DNA of 64,000 bases. It comes from Candidatus Bathyarchaeota archaeon (lineage in GTDB: Archaea > Thermoproteota > Bathyarchaeia > Bathyarchaeales > Bathycorpusculaceae). Both the position numbers and the translations under genes were made by a program. Positions 34,350 to 42,195 of the stretch are shown one piece after another. A model generated the notes under the pieces. The model was not told the origin of the DNA. It made no database searches and saw nothing but the letters and a program-made list of their open reading frames with translations. Where the stretch lies: NCBI GenBank assembly GCA_026414485.1, contig JAOAIX010000001.1, positions 151,502 through 215,501 of the forward strand, read 5' to 3'. Every line of letters begins with the position of its first letter. The stretch's first letter is position 1.

Positions 34350-34417
34350 CGACATGCGCGAGATAAAAATATGTACTCTTTAATGTGATTAATTAGAGGT
34401 GTAGGTAAGACCTCCAA

Positions 34418-35440
34418 ATGTCAACTCAAGAGCCCAAAGAACGTTACTGCCTAGGTATAGAGTCAACAGCCGACGATTTCGGTGTCGGTATTTCCACGTT
34501 CAGTGGGCAAATTCTCGCAAACATTTCTGATTGTTATGTTCCTGCTGAAGGTGGAATTCACCCACGGGAAGCGGCACGACACCATGCTTGTGTGGCTGAA
34601 ATCGTTTTAAAGGAAGCGTTCACCCAATCGGGTATTAAACCTAAAGACTTGTCGTTGATTGCTTTTTCTCAAGGTCCTGGTTTAGGGCCTTGTCTTCGCA
34701 CAGGCGCAACTGTTGCCCGCGCTTTGGCTTCTTATCTTGGTGTTCCGCTTGTAGGTGTAAATCACTCAGTGGGTCACATCGAAATTGGTAAACTTCAAAC
34801 TGGTGCCAAAGATCCATTGACGCTCTATGTTTCAGGCGGGAACACCTTGGTTACGGCTTTTTCGTTTGGGCGGTATCGTGTTTTCGGGGAAACTTTGGAC
34901 ATTGCACTGGGGAACTGTCTAGATGTTTTTGGGCGAGAAGTTGGGCTTAAGCATAAAAAGGGTGTGCCGCTTGGTGCTGCGGTGGAACAGTTAGCTCAAC
35001 GTGGAAAAGAGCTAGTTTTGTTGCCTTACGTCGTTAAAGGCATGGATTTGTCTTTAAGTGGGCTACTCACGGCTGCTGTTACACTTTTTCAAAAGGGTGA
35101 GTGTACATTGGAGGATCTATGTTACAGTTTGCAGGAAACGGCGTTTTCTATGGTCACTGAAATCACTGAGCGTGCGCTGGCTCATACTGAAAAAAAGGAG
35201 CTTCTCTTAACAGGCGGCGTCGCCGCTAACAAGCGGCTTCAAGCTATGCTTAAATCCGTTGCGGATGAACACAACGCCACTTTCAATTCTGTTCCCCTTA
35301 AATTTGCCACAGACAATGGAGCAATGATAGCTTGGACAGGTATCTTAGCTTTTACACATGGATTAGTTACTCCTGTAGAGAGAAGTTTTGTGCGATTACG
35401 TTGGCGGGTGGATAAGGTGGATGTGCCATGGATGAAGTGA
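34418..35440 (+). CDS. kae1: KEOPS subunit Kae1 (tRNA N6-threonylcarbamoyladenosine transferase)
   Basis: Catalytic subunit that transfers threonylcarbamoyl to A37 of ANN-decoding tRNAs. 340 residues of the ASKHA fold: GIESTADDFGVGI, HPREAARHH (metal-binding histidines), FSQGPGLGPCLRTG, VNHSVGHIEIG and VSGGNTLV, with DIALGNCLD and LTGGVAANKRL further on. It is not fused to Bud32, unlike in many Euryarchaeota; bud32 overlaps its 3' end by 13 bp. AGAGGTG about 20 bases upstream may be the ribosome-binding site. Confidence 0.96.
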   Translation: MSTQEPKERYCLGIESTADDFGVGISTFSGQILANISDCYVPAEGGIHPREAARHHACVAEIVLKEAFTQSGIKPKDLSLIAFSQGPGLGPCLRTGATVARALASYLGVPLVGVNHSVGHIEIGKLQTGAKDPLTLYVSGGNTLVTAFSFGRYRVFGETLDIALGNCLDVFGREVGLKHKKGVPLGAAVEQLAQRGKELVLLPYVVKGMDLSLSGLLTAAVTLFQKGECTLEDLCYSLQETAFSMVTEITERALAHTEKKELLLTGGVAANKRLQAMLKSVADEHNATFNSVPLKFATDNGAMIAWTGILAFTHGLVTPVERSFVRLRWRVDKVDVPWMK

Positions 35441-36090
35441 ACTCTGAGGTTTTGTTTAAGAAAGGTGCCGAAGCCAGCCTTTTTCTTGGTAACTGGCATG
35501 GTAAACGTGTGGTAATTAAGAGGCGTTTATCTAAAAAATATCGTCCTGACAAACTAGATTTAGCAATCAGGACATACCGTACTGTTCATGAACCTCAGTT
35601 AATGCATGAAGCCAAAGTAGCAGGTGTTCCAACACCCGCCGTTTTTATGGTGGATGTGCAGACCTCCACTATAATAATGGAGTTTATTGAAGGTTACCAA
35701 GTAAAGCGGGCTCTGGATGGTTTTTCACAGTCGGAACGACATAAAGTGTGCTTTAAAATTGGGTCGTTAATTGGTAAGCTTCATTTGCATGATTTGATTC
35801 ATGGAGATTTAACTACTTCAAACATGATACTAACCAGTTACAGCAACGTTTTCTTCCTTGATTTTGGCTTAGGTGAAAAATCCTCTGAGCTTGAGGCACG
35901 TGGTGTCGATTTGCACTTGTTGAAGCGTGCATTAGAAAGCACACATTTTAAGGTGGCAGAAGAATGCTTTCAGTCGGTTCTACAAGGTTATCGTGAGGTT
36001 GTAGGGGCAGTTGCTGCAGAAGAGCTTTTAGAAAAAATACGGGAAATTGAGAGGAGAGGCAGGTATGTTACCGAAAGAAAAAATTCGTAA
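35428..36090 (+). CDS. bud32: KEOPS subunit Bud32 (atypical kinase/ATPase)
   Basis: 220-residue minimal RIO-like kinase that activates Kae1. Seen: an N-terminal GAEASLF glycine-poor loop, the ATP-binding lysine in KRVVIKRRLSKKYR, the IIMEFIEGYQVK hinge, the catalytic loop LIHGDLTTSNMIL (Asp) and FLDFGLGEKS (metal-binding DFG). The 3' end overlaps rdgB by 26 bp. Order kae1-bud32-rdgB suggests co-expression. Confidence 0.95.
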   Translation: MDEVNSEVLFKKGAEASLFLGNWHGKRVVIKRRLSKKYRPDKLDLAIRTYRTVHEPQLMHEAKVAGVPTPAVFMVDVQTSTIIMEFIEGYQVKRALDGFSQSERHKVCFKIGSLIGKLHLHDLIHGDLTTSNMILTSYSNVFFLDFGLGEKSSELEARGVDLHLLKRALESTHFKVAEECFQSVLQGYREVVGAVAAEELLEKIREIERRGRYVTERKNS

Positions 36091-36679
36091 GAACCGTTTT
36101 AAGTTAAAGGGGCGGGTTATTTTTTTTGCAACCAACAACATCCACAAATTCAATGAAGTTCGTAACATATTGGCAAAACAGGGTGTTTCGGTGGGTATGC
36201 TAAGGGTTAAGAGTGTTGAAATTCAAAGCGACTCTTTAACTGAGATAGCTCGAGTAAGCGCGAAGGATGCTTTCAAAAGATGTAAGTTACCCATCATAGT
36301 GGAAGATGCAGGACTTTTTGTTGACGCCTTAAATGGTTTCCCAGGTCCCTACACAGCTTACGTTTACAAGACAGTGGGAAACAAGGGTCTGCTGAAGTTA
36401 ATGGAACAACTGAAAAGTAGAACTGCAAAGTTTCGGTCTTCAATAGCTTACTGCGATAACGTGAAAAGTGAACCTCTATGTTTTGAAGGTGAATCGTTAG
36501 GTGAAGTAATCGGCGAGGAACGGGCGAACTCACCTTCAAGTTTTGGATTTGACCCCATATTCCAACCTTGCGGTAGTAACAAAACTTTTGCTGAGATGAA
36601 CATAGAAGAAAAGAACCTTTTTTCACATCGCGCCCAAGCTATAATCAAATTTGCCAGCTGGTACATTTCACATCGATAA
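36065..36679 (+). CDS. rdgB: Non-canonical purine NTP pyrophosphatase (RdgB/HAM1)
   Basis: Hydrolyses ITP, XTP and dITP to monophosphates to keep deaminated purines out of nucleic acids. 204 residues: FATNNIHKFNEVRNIL, VEDAGLFVDALNGFPGPY (catalytic Asp, substrate Phe), ESLGEV, SSFGFDPIF and SHRAQAI. I choose the ATG at 36065, which follows GAGGAGAGGCAGGT; a TTG at 36047 would add six residues. Overlaps bud32. Confidence 0.93.
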   Translation: MLPKEKIRKNRFKLKGRVIFFATNNIHKFNEVRNILAKQGVSVGMLRVKSVEIQSDSLTEIARVSAKDAFKRCKLPIIVEDAGLFVDALNGFPGPYTAYVYKTVGNKGLLKLMEQLKSRTAKFRSSIAYCDNVKSEPLCFEGESLGEVIGEERANSPSSFGFDPIFQPCGSNKTFAEMNIEEKNLFSHRAQAIIKFASWYISHR

Positions 36680-36978
36680 GCGTACCCCGCCAGGGAGATT
36701 CACTTTAAAATGCAAAATGTTATATACAAAATCCACCACAAGGCTATTGCGGAAAATTTAGAGAGAGAAGAATGGATCCATAGGGACAAATCGTTGTTTG
36801 CTACCACTTTTATTTCCTTTTAAAAATTAAAGTAGGGATTGGCATTGACTTTTATTTTTAGATGTGTCCTTTCATTGGTTTCTCCTCAGCTATTTCTACT
36901 TTAAGTTGGATTAGGCAAAAACTTATATGGCGTGATGCGCTGTTGGTTGATTACCGAAAAATCGGAGAGAAAACAAAC
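36680..36978. other. Intergenic region before the surface propeller protein
   Basis: 299 bases. CTTATATGG at 36922-36930 is a likely TATA box, predicting a transcript start near 36953 and a 26-base leader with CGGAGAGA before the ATG at 36979. A 36-codon frame starting at 36711 is not supported by a motif. Confidence 0.45.
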
Positions 36979-39654
36979 ATGAAACCTCATTTAAAACAAG
37001 TGTTAACTCTAATTGGGCTTCTTTTGATTCTGACGCCTCTTTTTGCAGGCTTTTTACAGTTCACTGCGGCTCAGTACGTTGACCGTGGTCAAATCCAAAC
37101 TTTCGCCTACATCAGCGCTATGCCAAACCCTGTTGGAGTTGGTCAGCCGGTAATAGTCACATTCCGTGTTGATCAACCTTTAGCCGGAGCAACTGTGAGG
37201 TCAGGGCTACCTAATGGCACTTCCGTGACAATTACCCGACCAGACGGCACAACAGAAACCAAACAGAACTTGTTCATGGACTCAACCAGCTCAGGCTGGT
37301 TCCTATATACTCCAACCCAAACTGGAACCTACTACTTCCAGATGTTCTTCCCACAGCAAGGGCCATACGTGAGTACAGTTGACGGCGGAGGCTTCGGCTT
37401 GCCCCCAGGCATATATACCTATCTAGCTTCTCAGAGTGCAAAGATTTCCTTAACTGTTCAAGCGGATCCAATTCAGCCCTATGACAGGTCTCCACCGTTG
37501 CCCACCGGCTACTGGACCCGCCCCATTAACGCTGAAAACAAGAATTGGTGGCAAGTTGCAGACAACTGGCTAATGCGCGGCTACGACAAAGTCGGCAGGT
37601 CCTTTGCAGGTACACCCGCGTTTGCACCATACACTTCAGCTCCTGACAGTGCCCACGTACTTTGGGTTAAGCCCATAGTGCCTGGTGGAATGGTCGGTGG
37701 CCGATTCGGCGACACAGTTTACTACCATGGTATATCCTATGAGCAGTTCTTTGAGGCTATGATTCTGCAAGGCACCGTTTTCTTCACGGAGCATGGCTTA
37801 ACAGGGACTGCGCAAACCTATGGTACACGCTTCATGGATCTCTACACAGGAAAAGATTACCCGTTAATGTACATGAATAACACCAATATTCAGTTTGCGA
37901 CGACTCTGAACTATGACTCGCCCAACGAACATGGTGTACTACCTTACCTTGTTGTTTCTAGAAGTGCCGGAGGTCGAACTTATTGGGACTTCTATGAAAT
38001 GCTCCCAGATATGCAGCAGAATCCAAGATTGCAATTCAGCGTTGACATGACAGGTCTAACATCAGGCTACATAACATTTGGCTCCAACGGTGAAATCTTA
38101 ATCTACAACATCGCCGGCTCAGCAAACAACCGATACATGACCCTGTTCAATATGAGTCGCGCCGTCCTTGGTGTGCGCTACGCAGGAATTGACGTCTGGA
38201 GCCCCAGCGGCACCATAAACGCTTCACGCAGACACAACGAGGCACCCAACCCAGCAACCAACGAAGAAGTAGCGTATTGGGAATCTGTCACTAACTCGCC
38301 ATTTGTGGGCATTGAATGGAACGTTTCCCTATCACCAATATCCACTATGCCTAATGGTCTGCTTAGTGTTCGAGAAGTTAACTTCGAAGAGGGTTTGTTG
38401 TTAGCTACTCAAAGAGACTCAAGCAAACTGCCCAACGTCTACATGGATGCTGGCTACGACATCGGGTCAATGAAACGCGGCTTCGACGGAAGATACCCAC
38501 GCACCCTCAGTCACCTGTGGGCTGCAAACCGCACAATGATAAACGATATCCACGACCGTATCAGCAACCACATACGCCACGGCAAATACATCCGCTATGA
38601 CGAAGGTCAAGAAGTTTACTACTGCTTCGATATGCGTACAGGTCAACTCATCTGGAAGACTCAACCACTAAATAACGCATGGGCGTTATTCACCAGAAAC
38701 TACGAAATTGCATACGGAAAACTTGTAACTTCTGGCTTTGATGGCATTGTACGTTGTTACGATATGAATAACGGTAACATACTCTGGACTTACGACAAAG
38801 GAAGCGCAGGCTTTGAAAACGCCTACGGCACATACCCAGAATACGCAGGCTTTACCATCGCGGATGGCGTAGTCTACACAACCGCTGACGAGCACTCTTC
38901 AGACGGTATCCTGTGGCGAGGTGCTCAACTATGGGCAATTGACATAAACACTGGAAAACTACTCTGGAAAGTCAACGGCATGTACCGCCACCCAGTCATC
39001 GCTGACGGAGTCCTGATTGCGCTCAACAGTTACGATGGTCAAGTCTACGCTTTCGGTAAAGGTCCCAGCAAAACCACTGTTTCAGCACCCCAAACCGCAG
39101 TGCCTAAAGGTACCGCTGTGATGATCACAGGCACAGTCACTGACCAAACTCCCGCACTGAAAGACACGCCAGCCATATGTGACGACAACATGAGCGCATG
39201 GATGGAATATATGTTTATGCAGAAAGTCTGCCCGGCCAACATCAAAGGTGTGCCAGTGCACGTAACTGCTATTGACCCCAACGGCAACTTCCAAGACATT
39301 GGCACAGTTACAAGCGACGCAGCAGGCAACTTCGCTATAGCGTGGACCCCACCAGTGGAAGGTACATACCAAGTCACTGCAACCTTTGAAGGCTCCAAAT
39401 CCTACGGTGGCTCATACTCAACAACCTACTTCTTAGTATGTCCAGCTGCCCCAGTTGCTTCGCCTACTGTTGCTCCAACAGTTGCTCCTACTGTGGTTCC
39501 TTCTGTTGCTCCGTCTCCGTCTGTTTCGCCTAGTGTGGTTCCTGAGCCTGAGTCTGCTGCGCCTGGCGTTGACGTGTACGTTGTTGCCGCCGCTGTTGTA
39601 GTGGTTATAGTTGTGGTTGCGGTTGCAGCTGTTTTCCTGCGGAAACGCAAGTAA
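36979..39654 (+). CDS. Large cell-surface protein with PQQ-like propeller repeats and C-terminal membrane anchor
   Basis: 891 residues. Signal peptide (about 1-31, ending FTAAQ), an Ig-like domain (about 40-155, PVGVGQPVIVTFRVD), a long central region rich in Trp, Tyr and Asn, PQQ-like beta-propeller strands with the repeated pattern D..TG.L.W (YCFDMRTGQLIWKT near 549, CYDMNNGNILWTYD near 593, WAIDINTGKLLWKV near 651), a second Ig-like domain (about 700-830), a Val/Ala/Pro/Thr-Ser spacer with VAPT repeats, a transmembrane helix and a KRK stop. The longer frame from 36862 lacks a signal peptide. An abundant surface or S-layer-associated protein is plausible; bound cofactor and activity are unknown. 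Confidence 0.8.
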   Translation: MKPHLKQVLTLIGLLLILTPLFAGFLQFTAAQYVDRGQIQTFAYISAMPNPVGVGQPVIVTFRVDQPLAGATVRSGLPNGTSVTITRPDGTTETKQNLFMDSTSSGWFLYTPTQTGTYYFQMFFPQQGPYVSTVDGGGFGLPPGIYTYLASQSAKISLTVQADPIQPYDRSPPLPTGYWTRPINAENKNWWQVADNWLMRGYDKVGRSFAGTPAFAPYTSAPDSAHVLWVKPIVPGGMVGGRFGDTVYYHGISYEQFFEAMILQGTVFFTEHGLTGTAQTYGTRFMDLYTGKDYPLMYMNNTNIQFATTLNYDSPNEHGVLPYLVVSRSAGGRTYWDFYEMLPDMQQNPRLQFSVDMTGLTSGYITFGSNGEILIYNIAGSANNRYMTLFNMSRAVLGVRYAGIDVWSPSGTINASRRHNEAPNPATNEEVAYWESVTNSPFVGIEWNVSLSPISTMPNGLLSVREVNFEEGLLLATQRDSSKLPNVYMDAGYDIGSMKRGFDGRYPRTLSHLWAANRTMINDIHDRISNHIRHGKYIRYDEGQEVYYCFDMRTGQLIWKTQPLNNAWALFTRNYEIAYGKLVTSGFDGIVRCYDMNNGNILWTYDKGSAGFENAYGTYPEYAGFTIADGVVYTTADEHSSDGILWRGAQLWAIDINTGKLLWKVNGMYRHPVIADGVLIALNSYDGQVYAFGKGPSKTTVSAPQTAVPKGTAVMITGTVTDQTPALKDTPAICDDNMSAWMEYMFMQKVCPANIKGVPVHVTAIDPNGNFQDIGTVTSDAAGNFAIAWTPPVEGTYQVTATFEGSKSYGGSYSTTYFLVCPAAPVASPTVAPTVAPTVVPSVAPSPSVSPSVVPEPESAAPGVDVYVVAAAVVVVIVVVAVAAVFLRKRK

Positions 39655-39663
39655 AACCCCTTC

Positions 39664-39681
39664 CCCCTTTTCTTTTTTAAT
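39664..39681 (+). terminator. T-rich terminator after the surface protein gene
   Basis: Ten bases after the stop, plus-strand runs of four and six T follow a C-rich start, as expected for archaeal oligo-T termination. Confidence 0.45.
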
Positions 39682-39780
39682 TTACTGTTTTAGCTCTCGT
39701 TTTTATTTGTAAATGCCATTTTACTTTAAAAGCGCCAAGTTAAAGCTGGCAGACAGTTTTCCCTCACTTGTAGACGCTAT

Positions 39781-39790
39781 TTTTAAATAT
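39781..39790 (+). promoter_or_regulatory. TATA box of rps15
   Basis: TTTTAAATAT, predicting a transcript start near 39812 and a leader of about 18 bases that carries the AGGTG ribosome-binding site (39821-39825). Confidence 0.55.
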
Positions 39791-39830
39791 TTGTGTACCG
39801 TGGGGATAAATGCATAACTAAGGTGTATCG

Positions 39831-40271
39831 ATGCCAAAAAAAGAAAAAGGAAAATCTCATTCAATCCGCCCAGTTAGCAGGCGCCCTCCAACATGGTGCA
39901 AGTATGAACCTGAAGAAGTTGAAGCTTTCATAATTAAACTCGCTAAAGAAGGGCACTCAATGAGCGCAATCGGGACAATACTCAGAGACCAATACGCTAT
40001 TCCACTAGTAAAACCCATCACTGGAAAAAGTATAAGCTCTACCCTCAAAGCCGCAGGGCTAGCGCCAACAATGCCTGAAGACCTAGCAAATTTGGTGAAG
40101 AAAGCGCAAGGTATGGCTGTTCACTTAGAAAAATACAAGAAAGATCAACATAACAAGCGTAACATGCAAAACCTCGAAGCGAAGATACACAAACTCTCCA
40201 GATACTACAAAAGAAAGGGTGTTCTGCAGAGTAACTGGAAATACGAACCGAAAATTGCTTCCATAACCTAA
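39831..40271 (+). CDS. rps15: 30S ribosomal protein S15
   Basis: 146 residues, the archaeal/eukaryotic S15 (uS15) length with the N-terminal extension (SRRPPTWCKY, EEVEAFIIKLAKEGHSMSAIGTILRDQYAIP) before the core rRNA-binding helices (NLEAKIHKLSRYYKRKGVL). It binds the central domain of 16S rRNA. The order rps15 - GAN/RecJ-like - pcc1 is a familiar archaeal arrangement. Confidence 0.97.
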   Translation: MPKKEKGKSHSIRPVSRRPPTWCKYEPEEVEAFIIKLAKEGHSMSAIGTILRDQYAIPLVKPITGKSISSTLKAAGLAPTMPEDLANLVKKAQGMAVHLEKYKKDQHNKRNMQNLEAKIHKLSRYYKRKGVLQSNWKYEPKIASIT

Positions 40272-40328
40272 CTTCCATAATCTCATCCTCTTTTAAGGCG
40301 TACTCAACACATATTTCAGGCGTCATCA

Positions 40329-40340
40329 TAATTTTTAATT
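40329..40340 (+). promoter_or_regulatory. TATA box of the DHH-family gene
   Basis: TAATTTTTAATT, about 25 bases before the ATG at 40358. It favours that ATG over the GTG at 40349 and suggests a leaderless transcript. Confidence 0.45.
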
Positions 40341-40357
40341 CAAGCAGCGTGGGCGTT

Positions 40358-41824
40358 ATGACATTGGAAAAAAACCAAATCAAAGCTTTTCTAAAATCAG
40401 CGACCAACGCTGCACAAATTATTCGGGAAACAGCTGAAAAAGACGGTTTTATTCATGTTTTCTCCCATTTGGACGCCGACGGAATCTCAGCAGCAGGAAT
40501 AATAGGAAAGGCACTTTTCAGACTTGAGGCAAGATTCCGTATAAGAATAACCCAATGGGTTGACGAAAAAATAGTCACCGAAATCATCACAGACAAACCT
40601 GAACTGGTTATACTTACAGACTTTGGCAGCGGCTATTTAGATTTGCTCAACGAAAAAATCCCCAACGTGAAAATAGTTATACTCGACCACCACCAAGTCA
40701 CAGGAAAAACCCATAACCAAAACCTCATCCAAGTCAACCCGCATATCTACGGCGTCGACGGAGCAACTGACATCAGCGGTTCAGGAGTGACTTATTTCAC
40801 CGCCCGCGCTATCGATCCAAAAAACGTGGATCTATCTCCGATAGCATTAGTTGGGGCGTTAGGCGATATGCAAGACAGATACGACCAACGCAAACTGGGT
40901 GGTTTTAACGATTTAATTGTTGAAGATGCAGTGAACTCAAAACTTGTCACAGTAGAAAAAGACTTGACCTTCTTTGGCAGAGAAACCCGACCAATTCACA
41001 GAACTTTGGCTTCAACAACCACCCCGTTTTTACCTGGTCTGAGCGGTGAAGAAGACAAAAGCCTTGCCTTCCTTTCAAGCTTAGATATACCATTAAAAAA
41101 CGGTGACAGATGGCGTGCTCTACGCGATCTCACAGAAGAAGAAAAAAAACGTCTGTGCTCCGCTTTAGCTGAATACCTCCTCTCAAAGGGACTACACTAC
41201 GAAGTAACTAACCTGATAGGCTACAACTACATCCTAAACAACGAAGAACCAGGGACTTCACTTCGAGACGGTCGCGAATTTGCAGTTGTTTTAAACTCCA
41301 CGGGACGACTAAACCGACCCAGTCTTGGCATAGCTATCTGCATGGGGGAGCGTGGTGCAGCTCTTGAAGAAGCCAACAAAGTTCTCGAAGACTACCGAAA
41401 AGACATTAACAAATACCTAATATGGGTCATGGAGAAACCTGAACGCCTCAGAGAACTGGAAAACATCTACGTTGTAAACGGGGAAAACTTCGTGAACGAA
41501 AAAATCATAGGTACAATCTCTTCTATTCTCGTTTCGAACCTGCCAAAAGTCGATAAACCCCTTATAGCGTACGCCCATGTTACAGGCGAAGGTGTAGCTA
41601 AGTTTTCAGCCCGAACCACCAATATAGGCGTCAGTAAGGGTATAAACTTGGGTGAAATTATGCAAGTCGCCTCAGAAAAAGTTGAAGGCAAAGGCGGAGG
41701 ACACAACATAGCCGCAGGCGCTCAAGCACCACTAGACAAAGTTGAAATTTTTGTACACTGCGTAAACGAGTTGGTCGGTAAACAGTTAAAAGGCGAAAAA
41801 ATTGGAAGCGACAATAATTCTTAA
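40358..41824 (+). CDS. DHH/DHHA1 family phosphoesterase (GAN / RecJ-like)
   Basis: 488 residues. DHH domain motifs: FSHLDADGISAAGI (metal-binding Asp), VILTDFGSG and VILDHHQV; C-terminal DHHA1 motif EGKGGGHNIAAGAQ. This matches archaeal RecJ-like proteins such as GAN, which associate with GINS in the replisome; single-strand exonuclease activity is expected if all metal ligands are used. A GTG at 40349 gives three more residues. Its 3' end overlaps pcc1 by 23 bp. Confidence 0.88.
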   Translation: MTLEKNQIKAFLKSATNAAQIIRETAEKDGFIHVFSHLDADGISAAGIIGKALFRLEARFRIRITQWVDEKIVTEIITDKPELVILTDFGSGYLDLLNEKIPNVKIVILDHHQVTGKTHNQNLIQVNPHIYGVDGATDISGSGVTYFTARAIDPKNVDLSPIALVGALGDMQDRYDQRKLGGFNDLIVEDAVNSKLVTVEKDLTFFGRETRPIHRTLASTTTPFLPGLSGEEDKSLAFLSSLDIPLKNGDRWRALRDLTEEEKKRLCSALAEYLLSKGLHYEVTNLIGYNYILNNEEPGTSLRDGREFAVVLNSTGRLNRPSLGIAICMGERGAALEEANKVLEDYRKDINKYLIWVMEKPERLRELENIYVVNGENFVNEKIIGTISSILVSNLPKVDKPLIAYAHVTGEGVAKFSARTTNIGVSKGINLGEIMQVASEKVEGKGGGHNIAAGAQAPLDKVEIFVHCVNELVGKQLKGEKIGSDNNS

Positions 41825-42047
41825 ATACGACAACGCTAAAACAGCCAGCGCCATAGCCCAAGCAGTTACACCCGATAACGCCACAGCTCCGCCTGGATTA
41901 AAAGTGGAAACATTCATTGACAGATGTAACGTAATAACCACTATAAAATTTGACGGTAAAATCGGCACCTTCTTATCTACAATTGACGACCTTCTTGAAG
42001 GCATATCAACAGCAGAAAAAACTTTGCGCCTTACACGACTAAAATAA
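41802..42047 (+). CDS. pcc1: KEOPS subunit Pcc1
   Basis: 81 residues, the expected Pcc1 size. The alpha/beta pattern (ATIILKYDNAKTASAIAQAVTPDN, then a strand with VETFIDRCNVITTIKFDG, then FLSTIDDLLEGISTAEKTL) fits the Pcc1 fold that dimerises and binds Kae1. TTG start within the DHH gene. kae1 and bud32 lie 6-7 kb upstream, so KEOPS genes are split between two operons. Confidence 0.88.
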   Translation: MEATIILKYDNAKTASAIAQAVTPDNATAPPGLKVETFIDRCNVITTIKFDGKIGTFLSTIDDLLEGISTAEKTLRLTRLK

Positions 42048-42195
42048 ATGTTACGTAATTGTAGAAGTTGACCTCCTGCCGATTTTTAAATTAACCCGAA
42101 ATCATACTTACCCTGTGACTGTTTCAAACATTCTAAAAGTAAATAAACAAGCTCACATTAACACATAAAGAAACCCTAACTTCAGAGGACTCAAA

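Noticed and set aside
36711-36821. 36-codon frame upstream of the surface protein
   Set aside because: No ribosome-binding site or recognisable motif; too short to support.
36862-36978. N-terminal extension of the surface protein frame
   Set aside because: It would bury the signal peptide and lies across the predicted TATA box and transcript start.
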